From positions 1-37,871 of the forward strand of contig JACPZP010000134.1 in the NCBI GenBank assembly GCA_016195405.1: 37,871 bases of DNA. The letters run 5' to 3'. Position numbers and translations under genes: made by a program. This document shows positions 7,838 through 17,280 of the stretch, in pieces. The notes beneath the pieces were generated by a model. It was not told where the DNA came from and ran no database searches. It was given only the letters and a program-made list of their open reading frames with translations. Position 1 is the first letter of the stretch; every line of letters starts with the position of its first letter. This stretch comes from Planctomycetota bacterium (GTDB lineage: Bacteria; Planctomycetota; Planctomycetia; Gemmatales; Gemmataceae).

Positions 7838-8191
7838 ATGCGGGCTTTCAAATCGATGACAGCGACAATCGCTATTGTCGCATTTGTTTTGTTAATGCCT
7901 GTGTTTCTGCCGTACGCGCTGATTCAGCAAGCGGTATACAGGCGCCGGCTTGTGCGCGCAGCAAAGAAGTTTGGCTGTGTGAATTGTGGCGCAACTCTCG
8001 GAAAGGAGGCGTTGCGCTTGGCTGATCTAGACTTGAAAAAAACAATGGAGGATTGGCGCCGCGAATTTCCCCATTTAAGACCACGTATCATCCGAACGCT
8101 GCACGCGCTCTGTCCCAACTGCCGTACGCGTTACACATTCGTAGAGAATAATCGGACCTTTGTTTTGGAATCTCTTGCAGTCAACGCGTGA
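7838..8191 (+). CDS. Small membrane protein with a zinc-ribbon-like tail
   Basis: The 117-residue protein has one N-terminal membrane segment (about residues 8-29, TATIAIVAFVLLMPVFLPYAL). A cytoplasmic-type basic region with two CxxC knuckles follows: CVNC at about 47-50 and CPNC at about 92-95, spaced as in a treble-clef or zinc-ribbon site. The pattern suggests a membrane-tethered zinc-binding protein; I recognise no named family. No strong ribosome-binding site precedes ATG 7838, and an in-frame ATG at 7856 would start right before the membrane segment. It lies 21 bases after rpiB and may be co-transcribed with it. Confidence 0.6.
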   Translation: MRAFKSMTATIAIVAFVLLMPVFLPYALIQQAVYRRRLVRAAKKFGCVNCGATLGKEALRLADLDLKKTMEDWRREFPHLRPRIIRTLHALCPNCRTRYTFVENNRTFVLESLAVNA

Positions 8192-8261
8192 ACTGTGGCG
8201 GACGCGTGGAAAGCGCGACCTTTGGCAGCCACCAAGCTAATCAAAAGGGACTTTAGCCAAC

Positions 8262-8564
8262 CTAAGCTGTCTTTCTCTTTCGTGGGCGACGATTCGTCGT
8301 GTCCTTGCCGCCTTTCACTGCCGCCCAAAAAGCTTCACTGCTGAGTCCTTGTCCGGCTCGGATACGATCGCGAGCTGCCGTAAGGATCGCCTGCAGGCGC
8401 GGCGAATGGGCCATCATCAATCGCTCGAATTCGTCCTCATCGGTCACCGGGACAACAAGCGCCACCGGCTTTCCATTGCGGGTAACCACGATGGGTTCTT
8501 GCTTGGTCGTTTTGATAATCGCGCTGAAATTGGTCCTCACTTCCGTAATTGAGGCGATTTTCAT
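8262..8564 (-). CDS. Phd/YefM-family antitoxin, no partner seen
   Basis: The 100-residue protein starts MKIASITEVRTNFSAIIK and continues EPIVVTRNGKPVALVVPV, the standard Phd/YefM DNA-binding N-terminus (beta-strand, helix, then the beta hairpin of the dimer). These proteins repress their own promoter and neutralise a RelE-, Doc- or PIN-type toxin through the C-terminus. Here the C-terminal part is a helix (ERLMMAHSPRLQAILTAARDRI) followed by a very basic tail (RRPRKRKTA). No toxin frame lies beside it: 71 bases of non-coding DNA follow the stop, and a propeller gene lies upstream. GGAG stands eight bases before ATG 8564. Confidence 0.82.
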   Translation of the reverse strand: MKIASITEVRTNFSAIIKTTKQEPIVVTRNGKPVALVVPVTDEDEFERLMMAHSPRLQAILTAARDRIRAGQGLSSEAFWAAVKGGKDTTNRRPRKRKTA

Positions 8565-8603
8565 GATTTCAGCTCCTCTGCGCCGATGAACTGGCGATTC
8601 CGT

Positions 8604-9842
8604 TCACTTGGCGCCAGCGCCCACATCCAGACACAAGATGTGCTCCTTGTCCCTCAAATAAAGACGCCCGTTCGCCAATGTCGGTACGGTCCGGTTTTCG
8701 CCAAGCATCGTCACGCGCGCGACCTCTTGATATTTCTCCGGCGTCGCTTTGGCTAGGACCAGATCGCCTTTCTTCGTGGTCATGAACAAGTGGCCGTCCG
8801 CGAGCATGACGGAGCCTTTGCCGAAGTCCTTCTGGGTCCATTTCAGCTTGCCGGTCTTGATTTCGACGCAGTTGAGGTCGATGCGCTCGTCGAATTGGCC
8901 GGAGTAGCCGTAGAGATGGCCTTCATGCGCCACTGAGTTGGCCCAGTAATTCATCATCACGCTCTTTTTCCCTTTGCTTTCCCAGACTACTTCGGGCTGG
9001 CCCGCATCCTTGAGCTTGTACATCGTGCAGCCGACATGCTCGCCGGAAGCTACGAACATCAAATCGCCCAGGACTAACGGCGTGGCGATGTTGCAGTCGT
9101 AATCTGTCGTCCAGGGAATGCGCCAGAGTTCCTCGCCCTTGTCCGCGGAAACCGCATAGAGCGCGACGCCATTGAAAAAGATCACTTGGCGCTTGCCGCC
9201 GACCGTGACAGGAACCGGGGAGGCGTAGCCTGCCTTGTCGCTGCCGCTTTTCCAAACGAGTTCGCCGGTTCTCTTGTTGAAGGCCGCGGAGCCGGCGCCT
9301 ACTGCGCCCGGCACAGCAAGCACCAAATCGCCCTCAATGACCGGCGAAGCGGATAGGCCCCAGGTCAGGTTTTTCGCATTGAAATCCTTCAGCAAGTCCT
9401 TTGACCACACGATGTCGCCGGTGTCCGCTTTGAGGCAAGCGAGCGGCCCGCTTACGGACTGGACATAGACCGACCCGGCTTCGATTGCCGGCGTGCTGCG
9501 TGGACCATTGCCGAACTTGTTCTTGTAGACTGGTCCGATCTTCGTTTTCCAAAGCTCGGTCCCTTTGACGGCATCGAGTGCGAGGACGAACTCACCGTCA
9601 GTGCGCTGTACGAGGGTGACGGCACGGCCCTGAGCGACCGCGACGGAGGAGTAACCGTCGCCGCCTGGGACCTTCCAAAGCACCTTGGGGCCGGTGGAAG
9701 GCCAGGTCGTCAAAAGCCCCGTCTCCGGAGAAGAGCCGTTGCGGTTGGGTCCGAGCCAATTGGGCCAGTCGCCGGCTTGGGCGGCGCCGATGGAGTGAAG
9801 CATTAAGAACGCCGACGTTAGGAGAAAGAATTTGTTCCGCAT
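8604..9842 (-). CDS. Exported PQQ-like beta-propeller protein
   Basis: The 412-residue protein begins with a signal peptide (MRNKFFLLTSAFLMLHSIGAAQAG) followed by DWPNWLGPNRNG, a typical opening of planctomycete PQQ-like propeller proteins. Repeated blades follow, with motifs such as ALDAVKGTELWKTKIG, CLKADTGDIVWSKDL, FNKRTGELVWKSG and AVSADKGEELWRI (the AxDxxTGxxxW blade signature). Members of this group usually bind no PQQ and their role, often presumed protein binding or scaffolding outside the membrane, is not settled; I see no quinoprotein-dehydrogenase active-site residues. ATG 9842 was preferred because it begins the signal peptide; the frame is open to 9917, across a palindromic repeat. 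Confidence 0.88.
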   Translation of the reverse strand: MRNKFFLLTSAFLMLHSIGAAQAGDWPNWLGPNRNGSSPETGLLTTWPSTGPKVLWKVPGGDGYSSVAVAQGRAVTLVQRTDGEFVLALDAVKGTELWKTKIGPVYKNKFGNGPRSTPAIEAGSVYVQSVSGPLACLKADTGDIVWSKDLLKDFNAKNLTWGLSASPVIEGDLVLAVPGAVGAGSAAFNKRTGELVWKSGSDKAGYASPVPVTVGGKRQVIFFNGVALYAVSADKGEELWRIPWTTDYDCNIATPLVLGDLMFVASGEHVGCTMYKLKDAGQPEVVWESKGKKSVMMNYWANSVAHEGHLYGYSGQFDERIDLNCVEIKTGKLKWTQKDFGKGSVMLADGHLFMTTKKGDLVLAKATPEKYQEVARVTMLGENRTVPTLANGRLYLRDKEHILCLDVGAGAK

Positions 9843-9862
9843 CGCGAACTCCGGGTTAAGCG

Positions 9863-9944
9863 CCCAAGCCCGTAGGCGAGTCTTCGAGCCTGCGGGGTAA
9901 AGTATGGAACCCCGCACGCTCGAAGACTCGCGTGCGGGCTTGGG
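9863..9944. repeat. Large palindrome between dnaA and the propeller gene
   Basis: Imperfect inverted arms of about 33 bases (9863-9897 and 9911-9944) enclose a loop of about 12 bases. Both arms read CAAGCCCG..CG..GCGAGTCTTCGAGC.TGCGGGG when taken in the same sense. It lies 26 bases after the dnaA stop and 20 bases before the propeller start, both on the minus strand. It could fold into a very stable RNA hairpin that ends dnaA transcription. The core TCTTCGA is shared with the palindrome at 19223-19320. Confidence 0.75.
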
Positions 9945-9970
9945 GAGGTTGATATTCTCTATCGCTGTCT

Positions 9971-11425
9971 CTACCGCTGCAACTCGCGTTCAATCTTTTC
10001 AACGAGATCGCGCACGGAAACGGGCCGGCCTAGATTCAGCTTGGCATCTTCCGCCAGCCATTGGCGTACCTTCTTTTCGCCGGCAACGGCGGTGCTGTGA
10101 TTGAGGCCGCCAAAGCGCTGGCCGATTTCCGCGTAGGTGGCCGGCGTGTGCTTGCGCGCTAGGAACATCGCCAACATGCGGGGATGGCTCACCATCCAGC
10201 CGCGCTTGCGCGCTTGCAGCGTCTTGGCGTCCAAGCCCATCACCGAGCACACCGCGGCTTCGACGTCGGGCAGTTGCAAGAGGCGAACCGAATGCCGCAA
10301 CACGTCCGCCAGAGCTTCCTTGGCCGACGCCAGGTCGATTGGCCGGCCATGCACCCGTGCGAAATGATAGACGCTGTGCAGCGCTCCTTCCAACTCACGA
10401 AAATTACCGCGGAGCTGATCGGCCAGGAATTCTATGACCGGTGCGCTCAAGGCGACGCGCTGCGGGGCTTGGCAGGCCAGCTGCATGAATAGGAGGCGGG
10501 TTTGGCGTTCCGGCGGCGAGACGCCCCACAGCGCTCCGCCCTGAAGTCGATCGCCAAGCTCGGGCATGTAGCAATCAGCCAAACGTGGGTGGCAATCGCA
10601 GGTTAGGACAACCGAACGTTCCTGAGCGCGAAGGGCGTCGAAGGTGTGCAGGAATTCCTCTTGAGTTGCGGGCTTGCGGGCCAGGAAGTGAATGTCATCC
10701 ACGAAGAGGGCGTCGCATTCGCGGAAATGCTTGCGGAAGGCGGCGAGTTTGCCCTGGTGCATGGCGTGCACGAAGCGATTGGTGAAATCTTCCGCGCTGA
10801 CAAAGAGCAGCCGCCAGTCCGGCCGCGCTTGCCGTAGACCGCCGTATATGCCTTCCAGAAGATGCGTCTTGCCGGTGCCGACGGGGCCGTGCAGCACGAG
10901 CGGGCACGGTCCTTCGTCGGGCCGTTCGACCCGGTCCAGCGCGGCGGCGTGAGCGACGCGGTTGCACGGGCCAACCACGAAGTCCTCGAGACGTCGGAAG
11001 CGGCGCGGCCGAGCGCGCGAAGCCGACTGCGCGCCGCGATCCGCGCGCGCCGGCGCGGAGGTCGTAACGGCGGAAGGCTCAAGAATGGAATGCGCCGGCG
11101 TTGCCGGATTCGCTCCTTTTTCAAACAAGGGCAGCAGGGCGTCGGATTGGCGGCGCCGGCCGGCTTTGAACAGCTCGGGGTCGATGGTGAAACGCACGGT
11201 CGCAGCCTGGCCGAAGACTTCTTCCGCGACGGAGGCCAAGTCGTCGCCGTAAGTCTTTTGCAGCCAATCGTGATAGAAGAGGTTGGGAACGCCCACCACA
11301 AGTTGGCCGTCCTGCCAGGTCAGCCGGGTGTTGCCCACGAACCACAATTCATGGCGTTTTTTACCTATCCGGAGGGCAAGGGCCTGGCTGAGCGATTCCG
11401 TGATGTCGCCGGCGATGATCCTCAA
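9971..11425 (-). CDS. dnaA: Chromosomal replication initiator protein DnaA
   Basis: The protein (484 residues from TTG 11425) has the DnaA layout. Domain I at about 1-75 includes LTWQDGQLVVGVPNLFYHDWL, and a short linker follows. The AAA+ domain carries Walker A GPVGTGKTHLLEG (about 180) and Walker B LFVDDIHFL (about 241). Domain IV is the DNA-binding helix-turn-helix, SHPRMLAMFLARKHT...EIGQRFGGLNHSTAV. DnaA-ATP opens the origin by binding DnaA boxes. The signature loop reads GGLNHSTA where E. coli has GGRDHTTV, so base contacts may differ. TTG 11425 was chosen because GAGAGGA lies upstream and the product then begins at domain I; the frame is open to 11518. Neither dnaN nor other replication genes are in the window. 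Confidence 0.94.
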   Translation of the reverse strand: MRIIAGDITESLSQALALRIGKKRHELWFVGNTRLTWQDGQLVVGVPNLFYHDWLQKTYGDDLASVAEEVFGQAATVRFTIDPELFKAGRRRQSDALLPLFEKGANPATPAHSILEPSAVTTSAPARADRGAQSASRARPRRFRRLEDFVVGPCNRVAHAAALDRVERPDEGPCPLVLHGPVGTGKTHLLEGIYGGLRQARPDWRLLFVSAEDFTNRFVHAMHQGKLAAFRKHFRECDALFVDDIHFLARKPATQEEFLHTFDALRAQERSVVLTCDCHPRLADCYMPELGDRLQGGALWGVSPPERQTRLLFMQLACQAPQRVALSAPVIEFLADQLRGNFRELEGALHSVYHFARVHGRPIDLASAKEALADVLRHSVRLLQLPDVEAAVCSVMGLDAKTLQARKRGWMVSHPRMLAMFLARKHTPATYAEIGQRFGGLNHSTAVAGEKKVRQWLAEDAKLNLGRPVSVRDLVEKIERELQR

Positions 11426-11812
11426 TGCAAGTCCTCTCTTCGCGCACGATCCGGGCCGTGCATACCTTGCGGAACTCGACCGAGCATTGCAGCACACGAG
11501 TTCGCAGCCAGGAGGCATCCTGTCCGCGAGAGATTCTCTCGAAGAAGCAGATTCTCATGGAGAAGCGACATTCTAGATTGGGCAGGGCGCGCTTGCCAAC
11601 GTTTTTTCCTTCGCGAAACAACACGTGCGGCTGCCAGCGACGGAAAACACCCCATTTTCACTTGATTCACAAGGAAAAAACAAATTCCGCGCCTTCGTTT
11701 ATTTTGCTAGCGCAGGTGGATAACCTGTCGATGGCAGCGACACTTCTTTCAGCTGATGCTCGGGTTTATGAGTGGTTTCAGAATTTGTTGTAACTCACTT
11801 TCAGATAGCCTG
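11426..11812. other. Non-coding region upstream of dnaA, AT-rich in part
   Basis: This 387-base stretch between the GNAT gene and dnaA holds no convincing gene. The part 11640-11830 is clearly richer in A/T than its surroundings (runs such as AAGGAAAAAACAAATT and TTTATTTTGC). Two sites match the consensus DnaA box TTATNCACA at eight of nine bases: TGATTCACA at 11663-11671 (+) and TTATCCACC at 11723-11715 (-). It must contain the dnaA promoter and could be an origin or a dnaA autoregulatory site; two near matches are not enough to call oriC. I could not identify -35/-10 boxes with confidence. Confidence 0.4.
11715..11723 (-). promoter_or_regulatory. Near-consensus DnaA box
   Basis: TTATCCACC on the minus strand differs from the classical box TTATCCACA only at the last base. 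It lies about 290 bases before the dnaA start, in AT-rich DNA, with a second eight-of-nine match (TGATTCACA) 44 bases away at 11663-11671. Confidence 0.4.
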
Positions 11813-12769
11813 TTATACCAAAATTTCTCCAGTGAGTCCGCGGGCCCGATCGGCAAGAGGCGGCCGCATGACGTGCAAGAAAACCTCGCGAAAATCAGCG
11901 CCGGCAAAGCCCAAGGAACGATACAGCTGGAGGGCCGGGGCATTGCGCTCATCGACCGCCAGGATCAGCTGCGGCGCGCCGGCTGCGCGGGCCTCGTGAA
12001 GTGCTTTGGCTGCGAGGTCCCGACCCAGGCCGCGCCCACGCGCGGCGGCGATCAATCCCATGTACGAAAGGTCCCAACTCTTCTCGTCCGGAACTTTGGT
12101 GGTAAGCAACACACCCACGGGAGTAGTTTTCTCGAACGCCAGCCACCAACGAGCCGCGCCCGGGCGTCCCTGGGCCAGGTGCCCTGCGATAATCTCGTCC
12201 ACCGTGCGCAATCCGTTCAGTTCCGGACAGTCGAGCGTTTGTTCATAGGTAAGAAGTATCGTTTTGTTGAAAAGCTCGCGATTGGCAGCGGAATACGGCG
12301 CCCAGCGCAACCGTGGCGCGGCGTCGAGCGCCGCTGTCAAATCGTGCCGCAGGTAGCGCAGGCGAGTTATTTGCCGGAAGCCCTGCTCGATCAGCGGGCC
12401 TGCAAAGGCGATCTCATTGGAAGAAAGAAGGGCGTGAACGAGCTTAGCGCCCCTGGTATCAAGCCACTCCAAGGCCGCCCGCACCAGTCTATGCTCCAGA
12501 TTCCTGTCGGCACAGCGAAAGCGTGGAGGCCAGACGAGTCCGCCGGCGCCTTTGAGGGGAACGGCAATCTGCAGGCCGACGATCCGGTTTTCGACGCGGG
12601 CGACGAGAATGCCGCCGGCCTCAATCTCCCCTGCGGCAACGAGAGTAAGCGCGTTGTGAACATGCCGGCTACGCCCCGGTTCGTCCAAGTGTGAAAAGGC
12701 CAATTCGAACGCCGCGGGCCATTCCGAAGGCGAGCACGCTTCAATACTTGGGACGATGGATGTGGGCAT
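11813..12769 (-). CDS. Tandem GNAT-fold N-acetyltransferase
   Basis: The 318-residue protein seems to carry two GNAT folds, as in mycothiol synthase MshD. The C-terminal half (about 170-300) is a clear acetyl-CoA-binding GNAT: YMGLIAAARGRGLGRDLAAKAL has the (R/Q)xxGxG/A pyrophosphate loop, followed by LILAVDERNAPALQLYRSLGF. The N-terminal half keeps the general outline (GGILVARVENRIVGLQIAVPL, then EWLDTRGAKLVHALL) but no good coenzyme A loop, so only one active site is likely. The acceptor is unknown. It starts nine bases after the creatininase-family stop, probably on the same transcript. No signal peptide is present. Confidence 0.82.
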   Translation of the reverse strand: MPTSIVPSIEACSPSEWPAAFELAFSHLDEPGRSRHVHNALTLVAAGEIEAGGILVARVENRIVGLQIAVPLKGAGGLVWPPRFRCADRNLEHRLVRAALEWLDTRGAKLVHALLSSNEIAFAGPLIEQGFRQITRLRYLRHDLTAALDAAPRLRWAPYSAANRELFNKTILLTYEQTLDCPELNGLRTVDEIIAGHLAQGRPGAARWWLAFEKTTPVGVLLTTKVPDEKSWDLSYMGLIAAARGRGLGRDLAAKALHEARAAGAPQLILAVDERNAPALQLYRSLGFAGADFREVFLHVMRPPLADRARGLTGEILV

Positions 12770-12778
12770 TCATGATTC

Positions 12779-13651
12779 TCACTTCACCGACCGCTGGCCC
12801 CACGGCATCGGCATGGTCGGCGGTTTATTATGGCGGTCGCGGCGCTGGTCTTTGGGGCGGTCCTTGAACCAGGTGATGAAGCGTGCCAATTGCTTGACGG
12901 CTTCCTCGTAGGCCTCCTTGCCCTTTTCCGCCGTCGCCAACTCCGCCTCGCCCAAGACGCCGGTTTCGGTGTAGCTGCTCGTCCAGGAGATGACGGTGGC
13001 CGGTCCGGCGGCGAACAAATCGACCCAGCTGAACGGGCTGTTGTCCTCGTTGAAGCTGATGACGCCGCTCTTGATTTTATCTTTGCGAACGTTGTCGCCG
13101 TCCAGATAGAGATACAGCGACGTCTCCAGCTCACAAGCATGGGCGCAGCCGCCGGGGAACTTGCTCTGCCGCCAGCGCGGCAGAAAAGTCTTATCCACCG
13201 TCAAAAGGTTCCACCACGCCGCCACCAGGCACTCCGCGTCCGTTTCCAGGTTGGTGCGGCGGGCGACCAGGTCGAGGTTCGGCATGTTGGAGCCATGACC
13301 GTTGAGCAGCACGATTTTTTTGAAGCCGTGATAGGCGAGCGACTTGGTGATGTCGAGCACGTGATGCATGAAGTGCTCGAAGTCGTTGTTGATGGTTCCC
13401 GGAAAGTCCATGACGTGGCCCGTGTAGCCGTAGCATACCGTGGGCAGCACCAGCATCTTGTCCGGGACGTGCCGGCCGGCGCCGCGGGCGATCTCCGTCG
13501 GACAGATCAAGTCCACATCCAGCGGCAGGTGCGGGCCATGCTGCTCGACCGCTCCGCACGGCAGCACGCAGACCTTTCCCAGGCCGATGGCGTCGTTGAT
13601 CTCCGGCCAGGTCAGCTTCTCGTAGCGGTATTCCGTCGCGGCACGGCTCAT
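12779..13651 (-). CDS. Creatininase-family amidohydrolase
   Basis: The 290-residue protein belongs to the creatininase / MftE / ArfB family of metal-dependent amidohydrolases. Metal ligands are visible in GAVEQHGPHLPLDVD (Glu36, His38, Asp47), in LNGHGSN and in AHACELETSLYL. Relatives hydrolyse creatinine, formamidopyrimidines of riboflavin/F420 synthesis, or trim the mycofactocin peptide; nothing here decides between these. No signal peptide is present, so it is cytoplasmic. Its ATG lies three bases after the phosphatase stop and the acetyltransferase follows nine bases after its own stop, so three genes form a tight unit. The C-terminus ends in a charged, proline-rich tail (DRPKDQRRDRHNKPPTMPMP). 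Confidence 0.9.
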   Translation of the reverse strand: MSRAATEYRYEKLTWPEINDAIGLGKVCVLPCGAVEQHGPHLPLDVDLICPTEIARGAGRHVPDKMLVLPTVCYGYTGHVMDFPGTINNDFEHFMHHVLDITKSLAYHGFKKIVLLNGHGSNMPNLDLVARRTNLETDAECLVAAWWNLLTVDKTFLPRWRQSKFPGGCAHACELETSLYLYLDGDNVRKDKIKSGVISFNEDNSPFSWVDLFAAGPATVISWTSSYTETGVLGEAELATAEKGKEAYEEAVKQLARFITWFKDRPKDQRRDRHNKPPTMPMPWGQRSVK

Positions 13652-13654
13652 GGT

Positions 13655-15595
13655 TCACCTCATCTTCGCCACTACAAAGGTAACATCATCCGTCAGCTTA
13701 CCGGCTCCACAGAATTCGGTCAGTTTCTTTTCGATTGCGTCGGCAATCAGCGCCGCCGATTCCCCTGACATCGCCCGCAGGATTTCGCGCAGCCGTTCCT
13801 TGCCGAACTGCTGCCCGTGTCCGTCGGGCGTCTCCCATAGGCCGTCGGTGCCGATGAGGAGCACGTCGCCCGCCTTCACGCCAGCGTGTTGATGCTCATG
13901 ATAGGATGTGGAAACATCCAGACCTAAGGGGACTTCGCCGTCGGACAACTCAGTGAATTGGCCGGATTCGGGCTGATAGAGCAAGATCGGGTCATGGCCG
14001 GCGCTGGTCCAGTGGACGACGCCGCGCGCGGGTTCCACCCGAACGAGCACCAACGTCATGAAGCGATTGTGCGTGTCGGTCGCCAGGAACCGGTTCACCT
14101 TGTTCATGAGGCTCGAAAGCTGACCGCCGTCCATTGCCTGCGTGCGCAAGGCGGCTCGCGCCGACGCCATCACCAGGGCCGAGGCGATGCCGTGGCCCAT
14201 GACGTCGCCGACGGCAATCAAGGTCGTCTTCTCCGCGGGATCGGCAACGTCGATGTAGTCGAAGTAGTCGCCGCCTGTGGAGTCGCAGTACTTGCTGCGG
14301 CCGGCGACGTCGAGGCGGGCCAGCTTGGGGTCCTCCGCGGGCAAGAGGCTTTGCTGCACTTCGCGGGCAATGGCCATCGACTGCTGCAAAGTGACGCTGT
14401 GTTGCAACTCCGGAACCATGGTGTTGAAAGAGTCGGCGAGCTGTCCGATCTCATCGTCGCCAAACTTCTCGGCACGCGCATGGAAGTCGCCGTGTGCCAG
14501 GAGATGCGCGGCCTTGTTGATGGCCAATACGGGCCGAACGAGGCTACGCGCCCGCCACACCGCCAGCGTAGCCGCACACACGGCCACGATCAGCCCGACG
14601 AGCACTTGCAGCCGCACCAGGTCGGTGGTCCGCGAGGTTTGAACGGCGAAGTCGGTTTCGGGCTGCATCACGAAGACCATCCATGGCTTGTTTTTCAAGC
14701 GCGCGAAGCCCGTCACCCACGCCTCCCGCTCCGACCTCCCATAATTTCTCCGCGCAAGAAACGATGCCGACCCCGCGGGCAAAGGGCTATCCAGCACCGG
14801 CACGAGTTCAAACAAATTCAAGGATTCGATGCTCGGTTGGTTATAAGTGGTCTGCGGGTCGATCTCAGCGATCGTTTCCGCGAGCAACGGCGCCAGACTG
14901 TGATAGAGGAGATCGCGGCGTGGGTGGGCCAGGATGACCCCATGTTGATCCACCAAAAGCGCGTAACCTTTGAGATTCGATTGCCCTTCGTCAATCATTT
15001 CCCAGAAGCTTTGGGCACGCAGCTCCAAGACGATGACGCCGGCAACGGCAGCGCTGCCGTTCTTGCCGCGCTGCCGGATCGGCGCCGAGAAATACACGCC
15101 GGGGTCCTTTTGCGATTTGGGGACGATCACCTCGGAAACGTGGGCGTTGCCTTGCCGGGCGTCGCGATAGTACTCGCGGAATTTGAAGTCCATGCCCACG
15201 ATCTTGTTGTTGGTTCCGACCAGGCCGATGCCGCCGGCGTCGGTCAAGAAGATGGATGCAAAGTCCGGATTGGTGTCGAGCACGGACTGCAGCTGGCGCT
15301 GGACGGTCTCTGCCAGATCCTTGCGCGTCTTGCTGTCGCCGCCGCACAGCGCCGCTGCACTGTCATCGCGGCTAAGCAGTTGCACCATTCGGGCCGTGTC
15401 CTGCAAAAGTTGATCGAGTCGGGACGCTGTCACCCGCGCCAAGAGGAAAAGATTATCGCGGGCCGATTTGTCGAGCTGCCTGTGGCTCTCACCGCCGGTG
15501 AGCACCAGGGCCAACCCAAGCGGGACGAGCGCCGCCAGCAAGAGGTCGATGGACATCTTGACGGCAATAGGCCAAGAACGAGGCCAAAGGCGCAT
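13655..15595 (-). CDS. Cache-HAMP-SpoIIE serine/threonine phosphatase (RsbU-like)
   Basis: The 646-residue membrane receptor has a first membrane segment (about 14-34) and then an extracytoplasmic double-Cache sensor domain (about 40-320). The sensor includes IFLTDAGGIGLVGTN, KFREYYRDARQG and GYALLVDQHGVILAHP. A second membrane segment follows (about 328-347), then a HAMP linker and a C-terminal PP2C/SpoIIE phosphatase (about 400-646). The metal site lies in GGDYFDYID, VGDVMGHGIASALVMA, SAGHDPILLY, GTDGLWE and LTDDVTFVV. Such proteins dephosphorylate anti-sigma antagonists or STAS proteins in partner-switching pathways; no STAS or anti-sigma gene is in this window. GGAG lies before ATG 15595. 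It heads a unit with the creatininase and GNAT genes. Confidence 0.93.
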   Translation of the reverse strand: MRLWPRSWPIAVKMSIDLLLAALVPLGLALVLTGGESHRQLDKSARDNLFLLARVTASRLDQLLQDTARMVQLLSRDDSAAALCGGDSKTRKDLAETVQRQLQSVLDTNPDFASIFLTDAGGIGLVGTNNKIVGMDFKFREYYRDARQGNAHVSEVIVPKSQKDPGVYFSAPIRQRGKNGSAAVAGVIVLELRAQSFWEMIDEGQSNLKGYALLVDQHGVILAHPRRDLLYHSLAPLLAETIAEIDPQTTYNQPSIESLNLFELVPVLDSPLPAGSASFLARRNYGRSEREAWVTGFARLKNKPWMVFVMQPETDFAVQTSRTTDLVRLQVLVGLIVAVCAATLAVWRARSLVRPVLAINKAAHLLAHGDFHARAEKFGDDEIGQLADSFNTMVPELQHSVTLQQSMAIAREVQQSLLPAEDPKLARLDVAGRSKYCDSTGGDYFDYIDVADPAEKTTLIAVGDVMGHGIASALVMASARAALRTQAMDGGQLSSLMNKVNRFLATDTHNRFMTLVLVRVEPARGVVHWTSAGHDPILLYQPESGQFTELSDGEVPLGLDVSTSYHEHQHAGVKAGDVLLIGTDGLWETPDGHGQQFGKERLREILRAMSGESAALIADAIEKKLTEFCGAGKLTDDVTFVVAKMR

Positions 15596-15625
15596 GCCAC
15601 ACTCCAGCTATTCCGGGGCAGCTCT

Positions 15626-15681
15626 GTTTCAAAAGGGGGTCAGGACCTGTGATTTTAGAGGTCCTGACCCCGTTTTGAAAC
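15626..15681. repeat. Long hairpin with GGGGTCAGGACCT arms
   Basis: Arms of 23 bases, 15626-15648 and 15659-15681, pair with a single mismatch around a ten-base loop (GTGATTTTAG). Each arm reads GTTTCAAAA then (G/C)GGGGTCAGGACCT. The flanks continue the symmetry weakly (CTCTG and ACTCTGG). It lies between the sigma-54 activator stop and the phosphatase start, both minus strand, and may act as a terminator or attenuator. The GGGGTCAGGACC-type word resembles palindromes mobilised by IS200-like (RAYT) transposases in other genomes; no such gene is present here. Confidence 0.75.
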
Positions 15682-15772
15682 AACTCTGGAATTACGTGAC
15701 GGGATCAAATCAATGCGATTGGGGAAGTGTAGCAAAAACGGCGATTTGTTGTAAGGACTTGGGGCGCGATTC

Positions 15773-17179
<1,407 letters not shown>

Positions 17180-17280
17180 GCGTGACTCCTTCCATCCCCG
17201 TCGAACTTCCGTGCCCCGTTCCTTGCGGCCCTGTCATAACACGAGCTTGCAGATGTTACAACCCCGACCCGCAAGCGGCC

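Noticed and set aside
8604..9842. True PQQ-dependent alcohol or glucose dehydrogenase
   Set aside because: Only blade signatures are present; the catalytic Asp, the Cys-Cys ring and the calcium-binding residues of quinoprotein dehydrogenases were not seen. The same holds for the propellers at 29388-37447.
13958..15652. Long open frame (564 codons) on the plus strand opposite the SpoIIE phosphatase gene
   Set aside because: It mirrors the third-position GC bias of the real gene; its peptide has no family motifs, whereas the minus strand shows complete Cache, HAMP and SpoIIE motifs.
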